Shown here in pieces: positions 52,558-60,246 of a stretch of 64,000 nt of DNA. The position numbers were made by a program, and so were the translations under genes. Origin of the DNA: Candidatus Pseudomonas phytovorans (GTDB taxonomy: Bacteria > Pseudomonadota > Gammaproteobacteria > Pseudomonadales > Pseudomonadaceae); contig CP119325.1 of NCBI GenBank assembly GCA_029202525.1, positions 3,942,001 through 4,006,000 on the forward strand, given 5' to 3'. Below the pieces are notes generated by a model, which was not told where the DNA came from, did not search any database, and worked only from the letters and a program-made list of their open reading frames with translations. Position 1 is the first letter of the stretch. Every line of letters begins with the position of its first letter.

Positions 52558-54135
52558 TCAAGGGGTCACGGCGCTCGCAGGCGGATCAAGCTGCAACACC
52601 TCGTTGGTATACGCCCACTCCTTCTGTACTTGCTCGGGGTGATCGTTCAGACGCGTGCCGTAGGACGGGATAATCTGCTTGATCTTCGCCTGCCACTCGG
52701 GCGACGCCACCTTGTCCTTGAATACTTTGTTCAGCACATCGAGCATGATCGGTGGCGCAGTCGAAGCACCGGGCGAGGCCCCCAACAAGCCGGCGATGCT
52801 GCCGTCCTTGGCCGTCACCACTTCCGTCCCGAGCTTGAGCACACCACCTAACGCTTCGTCCTTCTTGATGATCTGTACCCGCTGGCCCGCCTGCCACAGC
52901 CGCCAGTCTTCTTTCTTCGCCTCCGGGAAGTAAGTACGCAGCGCCTCGAAGCGGTCATTGTCAGATTGCAGCACCTGCCCGATCAGGTATTGCACCAGGT
53001 CGAATTCGCGCACCCCCACCCGCACCATCGGCCAGGCGTTGTGTACGCTGGTGCTGGCAAGCAGGTCGAGCAGCGAGCCTTGCTTGAGGAACTTGGTCGA
53101 GAAGGTGGCGAACGGCCCGAACAGGATCATGCGCTTGCCATCGAGCACCCGGGTGTCCAGATGCGGCACCGACATCGGCGGCGCACCGGTGGCGGCGATG
53201 CCGTAGGCCTTGGCCATGTGACGCTGGGCGATGGCCGGGTTGTCGGTGACCAGGAACGATCCGCCGACCGGGAAGCCGGCGTAGTCCTTGGCTTCATCGA
53301 TACCCGACTTCTGCAGCAGCGGTAGCGCCGCGCCGCCAGCGCCGATGAACAGGAACTTGGCGTCGGTGGCCGCCTTGCTGCCGTCGTTGAGGTTCTTGTA
53401 TTCGACATGCCAGGAGCCATCGCCGTTGCGGGTGATGTCGTGAACCTCGGTCGACAGCTTGAGGTCGAAGTTCGGCCGGGTCTGCAGGTAGCCCACGTAC
53501 TGCCGGGTAATCTCACCAAAGTTGACGTCAGTGCCGATTGGCGTCCAGGTCACGGCCAGTTTCTGATTGGGATCTCGCCCTTCCATCATCAACGGCACCC
53601 ATTTGCGAATCTGCTCATGGTCCTCGGAGTACTGCATGGGCTTGAACAGCGGGCTGGCCTGCAGCGCGTCGTAGCGCTTTTTGAGGAAGCGGATATTGTC
53701 ATCGCCCCAAACAAAGCTCATGTGCGGCGTGGTGTTGATGAACGAATGCGGGTTCTTCAGCACACCCTGTTTGACCTGCCAGGCGAGGAACTGTCGGGTG
53801 ATCTGGAACGACTCGTTGATCTCCACGGCTTTGCTGATATCGATCTTGCCGTCTTTTTCCGGCGTGTAGTTCAGCTCCGCAAGGGCCGAATGGCCGGTAC
53901 CCGCGTTGTTCCAGCCGTTGGAGCTTTCTTCCGCGACCTTGTCCAGGCGCTCGACCATCTCCATCGACCAGCCCGGCTCCAGCTCGTTGAGCCAGACCGC
54001 CAGAGTGGAACTCATGATGCCGCCACCTACCAGCATGACATCGACCTTCCTGGTTTCCGCGGCCTGGGCGTTGAGCATGCCAAAGGCCAAGGCCAGCCCG
54101 GCGAACGCCAGATCCGGCTTCAGGGTGATTTTCAT
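52558..54135 (-). CDS. mqo: Malate:quinone oxidoreductase with N-terminal signal sequence
   Basis: This FAD enzyme oxidises malate to oxaloacetate and passes electrons to quinone. The 525-residue protein has the FAD-binding VDVMLVGGGIMSSTLAVWL, NGWNNAGTGHSALAELNYTP, FLFIGAGGAALPLLQKSGI, PVGGSFLV and LGASPGASTAPPIMLDVL motifs of Mqo. Before them is MKITLKPDLAFAGLALAFGM followed by LNAQA-AETRK, a convincing cleavable signal peptide that most Mqo proteins lack. This suggests a periplasmic-side enzyme. The signal is the only sequence between the ribosome site (GGAAAAGG) and the FAD motif. Confidence 0.9.
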   Translation of the reverse strand: MKITLKPDLAFAGLALAFGMLNAQAAETRKVDVMLVGGGIMSSTLAVWLNELEPGWSMEMVERLDKVAEESSNGWNNAGTGHSALAELNYTPEKDGKIDISKAVEINESFQITRQFLAWQVKQGVLKNPHSFINTTPHMSFVWGDDNIRFLKKRYDALQASPLFKPMQYSEDHEQIRKWVPLMMEGRDPNQKLAVTWTPIGTDVNFGEITRQYVGYLQTRPNFDLKLSTEVHDITRNGDGSWHVEYKNLNDGSKAATDAKFLFIGAGGAALPLLQKSGIDEAKDYAGFPVGGSFLVTDNPAIAQRHMAKAYGIAATGAPPMSVPHLDTRVLDGKRMILFGPFATFSTKFLKQGSLLDLLASTSVHNAWPMVRVGVREFDLVQYLIGQVLQSDNDRFEALRTYFPEAKKEDWRLWQAGQRVQIIKKDEALGGVLKLGTEVVTAKDGSIAGLLGASPGASTAPPIMLDVLNKVFKDKVASPEWQAKIKQIIPSYGTRLNDHPEQVQKEWAYTNEVLQLDPPASAVTP

Positions 54136-54222
54136 AACCTTTTCCGCGCCTCGTTGCTATCTGTAAGTCCAGCCACAAGCTTAGCTGACAGATTTAGTCG
54201 GGTATGGCTGACGTACAACCAC

Positions 54223-54263
54223 TTGCAATCAATCGAATCTCAAAATACTGTATGAATATTCAG
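54223..54263 (+). promoter_or_regulatory. Sigma-70 promoter with LexA (SOS) box
   Basis: A -35 TTGCAA (54223-54228) and -10 TACTGT (54246-54251) are 17 bases apart. A LexA site CTG-N10-CAG (CTGTATGAATATTCAG, 54248-54263) overlaps the -10 and ends 17 bases before the ATG of the radical-SAM gene. LexA binding here should block transcription until DNA damage. Confidence 0.85.
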
Positions 54264-54280
54264 TACGAAGAGACAGACCC

Positions 54281-55501
54281 ATGCAACTCATCGCCAAACT
54301 CGGCATCCTTGCCGACGCCGCCAAGTACGACGCATCGTGCGCCAGCAGCGGCGCGCCCAAACGCAATTCGCGCGGCGGCGATGGCCTGGGCGCTACCAAC
54401 GGCATGGGCATCTGTCACAGCTACACCCCCGACGGCCGCTGCGTATCGCTGCTCAAGGTACTGTTGACCAATTTCTGCCTGTACGACTGCCAGTACTGCG
54501 TGAACCGCCGCTCCAGCAACGTGCCACGCGCGCGCTTCAGCCCCGAGGAAGTGGTACGCCTGACCCTGGACTTCTACCGACGCAATTGCATCAGCGGCCT
54601 GTTCCTCAGCTCTGGCATCATCCGTTCGGCGGACTACACCATGGAGCAACTGATTCGCGTAGCCCGGTTATTGCGCGAAGAACACAACTTTCGCGGCTAC
54701 ATTCATCTCAAGACCATCCCTGATGCCGACCCGTTGCTGATCGAAGAAGCCGGCCGCCTGGCAGACCGCCTCAGCGTCAACATCGAACTGCCCACCGAAG
54801 CCAGCCTCAAGCGCCTGGCGCCGGAAAAGCACGCGCATACCATCCGCCAGGCCATGGGCGTAATTCACCAGGGCCAGCAAGCAGTGGCCAACGAACCCAA
54901 GGCACCACGCTTCACCCCCGCCGGTCAAAGTACCCAAGTCATCGTCGGCGCCGACAGTACCGACGACAGCACCCTGCTGCGCAATGCCGAGTCGCTGTAC
55001 CAGGGCTACGGCCTCAAGCGCGTGTATTACTCCGCCTTCAGCCCGATTCCCGACAGCCCGGACAGCGTGCCTCTGGCTGCACCACCACTACTGCGCGAAC
55101 ACCGCCTGTACCAGGCCGACTTCCTGCTGCGCGGCTACGGCTACAAAGCGGGCGAATTGCTTGGCCAGAGCGGTAACCTGGCGCTGGACATCGACCCCAA
55201 GCTGGCCTGGGCGTTGGCCAACCGTGACGTCTTCCCGCTGGATGTAAACCGCGCCGAACCTGCACTGCTGGCGCGTATTCCCGGTATCGGCCTGCGTAGC
55301 GTGCAGCGCCTGGTCGCGCTGCGTCGGGAACGGCGAATCCGCTATGATGACCTGATCCAGTTGCGCTGCGTGCTGGACAAGGCGCGGCCATTCATCGTCA
55401 CCAGCGATTACCGCCCGGCCCAGGCCGAGTTGCGCAGCGGCTTGTTGCGGGCGCGTTTGCGTGAGCCACAGGCACCTGTGCAAATGGGGTTGTGGGGATG
55501 A
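54281..55501 (+). CDS. Radical-SAM putative DNA modification/repair protein
   Basis: A 406-residue protein. The radical-SAM cluster motif CLYDCQYC uses Cys66, Cys70 and Cys73; GGDGLGATNGMGICHSYTPDGRC precedes it, and FLSSGIIRS, SVNIELPTEASL and TQVIVGADSTDD follow. A helix-hairpin-helix near the C-terminus (NRAEPALLARIPGIGLRSVQRLVALRRERRI) suggests DNA contact. It belongs to the family annotated as putative DNA modification/repair radical SAM proteins. A LexA box sits at its promoter. It overlaps the next gene by four bases (ATGA). The reaction is unknown. Confidence 0.88.
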   Translation: MQLIAKLGILADAAKYDASCASSGAPKRNSRGGDGLGATNGMGICHSYTPDGRCVSLLKVLLTNFCLYDCQYCVNRRSSNVPRARFSPEEVVRLTLDFYRRNCISGLFLSSGIIRSADYTMEQLIRVARLLREEHNFRGYIHLKTIPDADPLLIEEAGRLADRLSVNIELPTEASLKRLAPEKHAHTIRQAMGVIHQGQQAVANEPKAPRFTPAGQSTQVIVGADSTDDSTLLRNAESLYQGYGLKRVYYSAFSPIPDSPDSVPLAAPPLLREHRLYQADFLLRGYGYKAGELLGQSGNLALDIDPKLAWALANRDVFPLDVNRAEPALLARIPGIGLRSVQRLVALRRERRIRYDDLIQLRCVLDKARPFIVTSDYRPAQAELRSGLLRARLREPQAPVQMGLWG

Positions 55502-56340
55502 TTGCGCTCGACTGCGATGACCGCTTCGGCACCTGGCGGGATCAGGCCCGTGTGTTGCTGGGGCACGGCATCGACCCCTCACAGGTCACCTGGTTACATG
55601 GCCCGGTGGCCGACTTGCTGGCGGTGCCCGCGCCGCCCCCTGAAGGCCCCGGCCCTTTCCGCGCCAAGGTACCTGCCGCGCTGCTAAGCCAGTTGGAACA
55701 GGCTGCCCGTTACTGCGGCGAGCAACGTTGGAGCCTGCTATACGAAGTGCTGTGGCGGGTAGCCCATGGTGACCGCACGGCCATGCTGGCCGGCGACCGG
55801 TTGGGCAGTGAATTGCAACGGCGCATCAAGCAAGTCACCCGTGAGGCGCATCACCTGCATGCATTTGTGCGCTTCGTGCCGTTGCCAGAGCCTCTGGCAG
55901 AGCGCCTGCAACTGGATATGGTGGCCTATCACGAACCGGCTCATGACATTCTGGAGAGCGCCAGCCCACATTTTGCCGACCGCCTGGGGCGCTTGCGCTG
56001 GTTGATCGCCACGCCACAGGATGGCATTCGTTTTGACGGCCAGGTTTTTGATTACCAACGCCAGTGTCCCGAACCCTGGCAGCAATGGGCGCGCAACGCT
56101 GAAGACCCGGGCGCCGAATTATGGCGCACGTACTACCGCCATACCTTCAACCCCGCCCGCCTCAACCCCGATGCCCTGCGCATGCACATGCCAGGGCGGT
56201 TCTGGCGGCATCTGCCGGAAGGCATGCTGATACCGCAGCTCGAAGGCCTGGCCCGCCAGGGTAAACAGCGGGACGGCCAGGCCTTGGAAGTAGCTGCCCA
56301 AGCCGGCAAAAAAATCAGCAAACCTGTGCGATCGGTGTAG
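55498..56340 (+). CDS. DUF4130/TIGR03915-like DNA-metabolism partner protein
   Basis: A 280-residue protein. The C-terminal half reads VTREAHHLHAFVRFVPLP, YHEPAHDILESASPHFADRL, and WRTYYRHTFNPARLNPDALRMHMPGRFWRHLPEG, the pattern of the DUF4130 family found next to the radical-SAM DNA protein and, in other bacteria, fused to UdgX uracil glycosylase. No glycosylase domain is fused here. ATG 55498 overlaps the upstream stop, so the pair is one SOS-controlled unit. Its biochemical activity is unknown. Confidence 0.83.
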   Translation: MIALDCDDRFGTWRDQARVLLGHGIDPSQVTWLHGPVADLLAVPAPPPEGPGPFRAKVPAALLSQLEQAARYCGEQRWSLLYEVLWRVAHGDRTAMLAGDRLGSELQRRIKQVTREAHHLHAFVRFVPLPEPLAERLQLDMVAYHEPAHDILESASPHFADRLGRLRWLIATPQDGIRFDGQVFDYQRQCPEPWQQWARNAEDPGAELWRTYYRHTFNPARLNPDALRMHMPGRFWRHLPEGMLIPQLEGLARQGKQRDGQALEVAAQAGKKISKPVRSV

Positions 56341-56376
56341 GCGCGGCCTTGTGCCACGTCGGGCCGCACTCGCTCG

Positions 56377-56634
56377 TCAATCCAGCAACCACCCGGCATC
56401 GCCCTCCTCCAGTACACCGCCATGATCCGTCCGGTCGCCTTTACGCGCCACCGCCTCGCCTTCGATCAGGAAATGCTCGGCCCCACTCTCGATCACTGCA
56501 CCACAGGTGGTCCGGTCGCCCACCCTGGCAACGGCCCTGCCGTTGAATGTATAGGTAGCACTGCCGGTTTCTACCTGGTTAACCCCATGCAGCGGACATT
56601 TATGCTGGTGGCCTACAAGTACAACCGGGCTCAT
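56377..56634 (-). CDS. PAAR-domain type VI secretion spike-tip protein (complete copy)
   Basis: An 85-residue PAAR protein: SPVVLVGHQHKCPLHGVNQVETG, then FNGRAVARVGDRTTCGAVIESG and EGEAVARKGDRTDHGGVLEEG with the His and Cys residues that bind zinc at the tip. It caps VgrG and can carry effectors. Its ATG overlaps the stop of the DUF6708-like gene (ATGA), and it closes the first effector module. A shortened copy of the same gene starts at 59431. Confidence 0.88.
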   Translation of the reverse strand: MSPVVLVGHQHKCPLHGVNQVETGSATYTFNGRAVARVGDRTTCGAVIESGAEHFLIEGEAVARKGDRTDHGGVLEEGDAGWLLD

Positions 56635-57449
56635 AGGGTTTCTCCTTCAGACGGTGCAGTTCGGGATTCAAGATCAATCGCCACTGGCCAGTGAACCTTC
56701 GGCGCCAGGCAGTGCATGTGGCTAAGGCCATCGTCATCGTTCCAATCACGGGGTGGGTGCACGAATGTTGGCAGCGCTTCGGGGCCTTGTTGCATGAACA
56801 GCCGGGCGATGGCCCAGTAGGCTTCACCCTTATATAGGTTGGAGGCGAACTCCACGCGATCAATGACTTCATTGGTTTCCGGGTCGCGGACAGACAGCTT
56901 GACGTTTTCGATAACGCCGCCGTGGCCAGGGGCATAAACGCGGTAGACCTCGGCGGTTACGTCGTCCCAATTGTAGGCAACAGGTTTTACACCCCAGTGC
57001 TTACGGCTGAACAAGTAAAGGTAATGATATCGGTATTGATAGAAATAAATTTTTCGCCGCAGACGATTGAAGCGGATTGGTTCGTCCCTTGGAAGCACTA
57101 AATCCAACTTAGCAAATGGAATAATGGCCCAAAGTGAAATAATGGGCACCAAAAAACCAAGAGCGTTAGTCAACCAATCATGCGACCAACCGCCACTGAA
57201 CAAATCCCAGTACATCCAAAACATCAAACCAATCTGAAACATCAAAATAGGAATACTGATCAAAGCCATAACACCACGCAGAATGACACTGGACCGAGGC
57301 AGTTCCAGATACACCTCGTCAATATGATTTGGCGGCGGTTTGATGTCCCCTACACTGAAGCGGGGTGCTTGCACCTCGTCAACGTGCGGAAGGTCGTAGC
57401 TCCAGCCTATCGCTCGCTCCCATAATGCTTTTGGTTTACGATTAATCAT
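56631..57449 (-). CDS. DUF6708-like two-helix membrane protein, copy 1 (candidate immunity protein)
   Basis: A 272-residue protein: a variable N-terminal third with two helices (VMALISIPILMFQIGLMFWMY; ALGFLVPIISLWAIIPF), then a conserved half (DEPIRFNRLRRKIYFYQYRY, VKPVAYNWDDVTAEVYRVYAPGHGG, MQQGPEALP). The pattern fits DUF6708 proteins found beside type VI effectors. The gene overlaps the VasX-like effector stop (ATGATTAA) and the PAAR start, so it is made in step with the effector. Against copy 2 (59428-60246) the C-terminal half is nearly identical while the membrane part differs, as expected for an immunity specificity region. Immunity is inference. Confidence 0.7.
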   Translation of the reverse strand: MINRKPKALWERAIGWSYDLPHVDEVQAPRFSVGDIKPPPNHIDEVYLELPRSSVILRGVMALISIPILMFQIGLMFWMYWDLFSGGWSHDWLTNALGFLVPIISLWAIIPFAKLDLVLPRDEPIRFNRLRRKIYFYQYRYHYLYLFSRKHWGVKPVAYNWDDVTAEVYRVYAPGHGGVIENVKLSVRDPETNEVIDRVEFASNLYKGEAYWAIARLFMQQGPEALPTFVHPPRDWNDDDGLSHMHCLAPKVHWPVAIDLESRTAPSEGETL

Positions 57450-59127
57450 TTAGCCCCCGACTACACACCTCGACATATGCACTATCAATATGTCGATCAG
57501 GCCAATACATTAGCAATAATGTAGCTGCAACAATAGAGTGACTTCCTATTGCCGACATAAGGCCCAAAACTCCAGATACCTCTAAGTTAACGACTCCACC
57601 CTCGCCCATTGCCGCGACATGAATTTTTTTATCAAAACCAAAACCGCTTTTATAGTCAGGAAACCGCGGCACTGCGAAACCTGAAAATCTAACAAACTTG
57701 GTTAAAGGATCTACAGATGAAGCATGATACTCGTCAGCAAGAATGTGCTCCCCACCCGTGAATTCAGGGAACTCGCCATCTCCGCACCGATGTAACATCA
57801 AACTCCAACGGTAAGCTGAAACCTCCTCTTTATATCCTGGCAAAATTATCTGGAATTTCAGTTTTTGCTCTCTTTCCAGCCCGATCAGCCCTCCTATCCG
57901 CGGCGCTGTAGGATCGGTTCTGAGAGTCGACTCGAAATGCAGAGCAGCCGTTACACCCAACGTGGCTGCGTTGAGCTCTGCAAACGCAATGTCTGCATAT
58001 TCAGGAGTTTTCCAATGGACAACTGGCATTTCATCTGCCTTTCCAAAACAGCATCGCCTTGCCCAACGTTCTAAAGGGGAAGATTCGTTTTTTTCAGCAT
58101 GCTTGCTTAGCGCATATGCTGCCAGCATCAGCATTAAAGCCAGACCTAAAGGACCAAGAAAAGACGTTTTAAAAACCGCCATCGCAAATACTGCAGACCC
58201 AGAACCATAAAATGCCGCAGCCAGCATATGCTGCTTTTGCGCCGTACTATCTCCAAATGCCTTAGCCCGTTGACTAGCAGCGGCTGCCTGAGCCATGTCG
58301 AAAATGCCAGCAATAGAACTTATAACCGCACCAATTTTTATCACGACCTCTCCAGCAACTGCGACGCCTCTAGTCCACGGTATGTTTACGTGAGCAACAC
58401 CAGATCGCATGATTAGCCCAATCACCTCGATATTCCCCCCAAGCACTCCCAGCGTTGAGCCTTGCAACGCCAACTGTGCTTCATGAGCCTTTGGCCCAAT
58501 CTCCGCTTCCGCTTTTTCCTGGTTTCTGCTCAGGCTGTCGTATTGCAAGTACAACCCACCTACCTGTTCGTCGACCTGCAGGTTGTCGGGCGTCATGGCG
58601 ATGCCTAGCAATTCGGGATTGGCGTGCGCTTGGGTCAGGTCCAGCCCTTCAAAGCGGTGCGCAGGCGCCTGGCCTTTCTTGTAGGCATTCAGCACGCTGA
58701 CCGGCCAGGCATCACTGGAGAAGGCCAGCCAGGCGCTGCCATAGCGGTCGGTGTCGATATTCAGGAAGGACGAGGGAATGTCATGGTTTTCATTCGTACA
58801 CTTTTCAGGCAGTGATGCGGGTGGGCCGTCTGACGGTTCGTAGGGATTGAAGCGGCGCAGGTGGCCCTGTTCGCTGACTTCGTAGGCATGCCAGACCTGC
58901 TGATCGAGCAGCACATACAGGTAGCCCATGCGCAAAGTGCGCAGGCCCATCTTCGCTGAAACATGCAGGCTACCGGCTACGGTGCTGATGCAACCCGGGC
59001 GGGCATCCGGCACCAACGCCCGGCGTAGGGGCAGAATCGGCATGCCTTGGCGTTCGCAGGCCATGCACTGGTCAGACGGCAGCCCGGCTTCGGCTGTCGC
59101 AATGGCGATACGTTGACTGAGGGTCAT
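57442..59127 (-). CDS. VasX-like (BTH_I2691-type) type VI effector, internally shortened copy 1
   Basis: This 561-residue protein has a VasX-type N-terminus (SDQCMACERQGMPILPLRRAL, LRTLRMGYLYVLLDQQVWHAYEV), then jumps from MTPDNLQVDEQ to GGLYLQYDSLSRNQEKAEAEIG, and ends in a hydrophobic pore-like region (AVAGEVVIKIGAVISSIAGIF; LGPLGLALMLMLAAYALS) with a beta-rich tail. Relatives are commonly 900-1000 residues. The related copy 2 has about 170 more residues before GGLYLQYDS, absent here, so several hundred codons were lost in frame. It may be a small working pore-former or an inactive remnant. The central part is AT-richer than its flanks. Confidence 0.75.
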   Translation of the reverse strand: MTLSQRIAIATAEAGLPSDQCMACERQGMPILPLRRALVPDARPGCISTVAGSLHVSAKMGLRTLRMGYLYVLLDQQVWHAYEVSEQGHLRRFNPYEPSDGPPASLPEKCTNENHDIPSSFLNIDTDRYGSAWLAFSSDAWPVSVLNAYKKGQAPAHRFEGLDLTQAHANPELLGIAMTPDNLQVDEQVGGLYLQYDSLSRNQEKAEAEIGPKAHEAQLALQGSTLGVLGGNIEVIGLIMRSGVAHVNIPWTRGVAVAGEVVIKIGAVISSIAGIFDMAQAAAASQRAKAFGDSTAQKQHMLAAAFYGSGSAVFAMAVFKTSFLGPLGLALMLMLAAYALSKHAEKNESSPLERWARRCCFGKADEMPVVHWKTPEYADIAFAELNAATLGVTAALHFESTLRTDPTAPRIGGLIGLEREQKLKFQIILPGYKEEVSAYRWSLMLHRCGDGEFPEFTGGEHILADEYHASSVDPLTKFVRFSGFAVPRFPDYKSGFGFDKKIHVAAMGEGGVVNLEVSGVLGLMSAIGSHSIVAATLLLMYWPDRHIDSAYVEVCSRGLND

Positions 59128-59131
59128 AAGC
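58706..59131. repeat. Direct repeat of the effector N-terminus (partner at 61859-62284)
   Basis: About 426 bases encoding the VasX-type N-terminus recur at 61859-62284 (offset 3153) with few changes. The left end of the identity at 58706/61859 is exactly where copy 2 carries its deletion junction. A second near-identical pair covers the DUF6708 3' half and PAAR start (about 56624-57000 and 59421-59797, offset 2797). Both are substrates for recombination between the modules. Confidence 0.85.
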
Positions 59132-59140
59132 GCCTCTCGT

Positions 59141-59431
59141 TTACCGGGGGGGATCGATCAGGCGACACCATTGCGCCTCGGCTTTGAGGTGGGCCAACCT
59201 TCCACCACTACTCAGGAACAACCAGCTGTTGATCGGCCACCATGGGCCATGCTCGACCTGCTTGAACGATGCCGCGAGCAGCTCCAGGCGAACGGGTTCA
59301 TAGGTGGTACGGTCACCTACCCTGGCAACCGGTTTGCCATTGAATGTGTAAGCAGCACTGCCGCTCTCTACCTGGTTAACCTCATGCAGCGGGCAGTTGT
59401 GTTGGTGGCCCACAAGTACAACCGGGTTCAT
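59141..59431 (-). pseudogene. Chimeric remnant: PAAR N-terminus fused to DUF4123 chaperone scraps
   Basis: This 96-codon frame begins as PAAR (MNPVVLVGHQHNCPLHEVNQ to VARVGDRTTY) and then at about 59302 switches to chaperone sequence (EPVRLELLAASFKQVEHGPW to GGRLAHLK). At 59181 it jumps again to EAQWCRLIDP, the chaperone C-terminus. The same chaperone stretches are 112 or so codons apart in the intact gene at 62277-63200, so both an inter-gene fusion and an in-frame internal deletion occurred. The zinc-binding second half of PAAR is missing, so it should not form a spike tip. It keeps the ATGA overlap with the DUF6708-like copy 2. Confidence 0.85.
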
Positions 59432-60246
59432 AGGGTTTCTCCTTCAGACGGTGCAGTTCGGGACTCAAGATCAATCGCCACTGGCCAGTGAACCTTCGGC
59501 GCCAGGCAATGCATGTGGCTAAGGCCATCGTCATCGTTCCAGTCACGGGGTGGGTGCACGAACTTTGGCAGGGCTTCGGCGCCTTGTTGCATGAACAGCC
59601 GGGCGATGGCCCAGTAGGATTCACCGTGGTATAGGTCGTGGGCAAAGAAGACGCGATCGATCACTTCATTGGTTTCCGGGTTGCGGACAGACAACATGAC
59701 GTTTTCGATCAGGCCGCCGTGACCGGGGGCGTAGATGCGGTAAACCTCGGCGGTTACGTCGTCCCAGTTATAAGCGACGGGTCTGACGCCCCAGCGTTTG
59801 CGGCTGAAAATGAAGATGCGGTCGTACTTATACTCGTAGATGTAAATTTTTCGACGGAAGCGGTTGAAACGGATTGGCTCGTCTCTAGGGGTTACAAAGT
59901 CTAACTTGACATAGGGCACAACAGACCAGATAGCCGCCGGAGGCCCCAGTATCAAAAAAATGTTCATCAACCAATCCCGCAACAAGCCCTCCATAAAAAT
60001 AATCCAATATAACCACACTACTAGCCCTGCGCAGAAAATTAACATCGGGATACACAGTAAAGCCGCGACCCCTCTTAAACTGAACGTTGATCTTGGCAGT
60101 TCTAGATACACGCCATCACAATGGTTTGGCGATGGTTTTAAATCTTTCACGCCGCACTTTAGGTTAGGTATTTCGCTGACATGGGGCAAATCGTACCGCC
60201 ACCCAGGCCCCCGCTCCCATTGCGTTTTTGATGCACGATTAATCAT
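59428..60246 (-). CDS. DUF6708-like two-helix membrane protein, copy 2 (candidate immunity protein)
   Basis: A 272-residue homologue of the gene at 56631-57449, the same length. The C-terminal half is almost the same (DEPIRFNRFRRKIYIYEYKY, VRPVAYNWDDVTAEVYRIYAPGHGG), but the first 120 residues with the two helices (VAALLCIPMLIFCAGLVVWLYW; IFLILGPPAAIWSVVPY) are clearly different. The start at 60246 is aligned with copy 1. It overlaps the stop of the effector C-terminal fragment (copy 2), as copy 1 does with its own effector. If DUF6708 gives immunity, this copy is kept though its effector is broken. Confidence 0.7.
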   Translation of the reverse strand: MINRASKTQWERGPGWRYDLPHVSEIPNLKCGVKDLKPSPNHCDGVYLELPRSTFSLRGVAALLCIPMLIFCAGLVVWLYWIIFMEGLLRDWLMNIFLILGPPAAIWSVVPYVKLDFVTPRDEPIRFNRFRRKIYIYEYKYDRIFIFSRKRWGVRPVAYNWDDVTAEVYRIYAPGHGGLIENVMLSVRNPETNEVIDRVFFAHDLYHGESYWAIARLFMQQGAEALPKFVHPPRDWNDDDGLSHMHCLAPKVHWPVAIDLESRTAPSEGETL

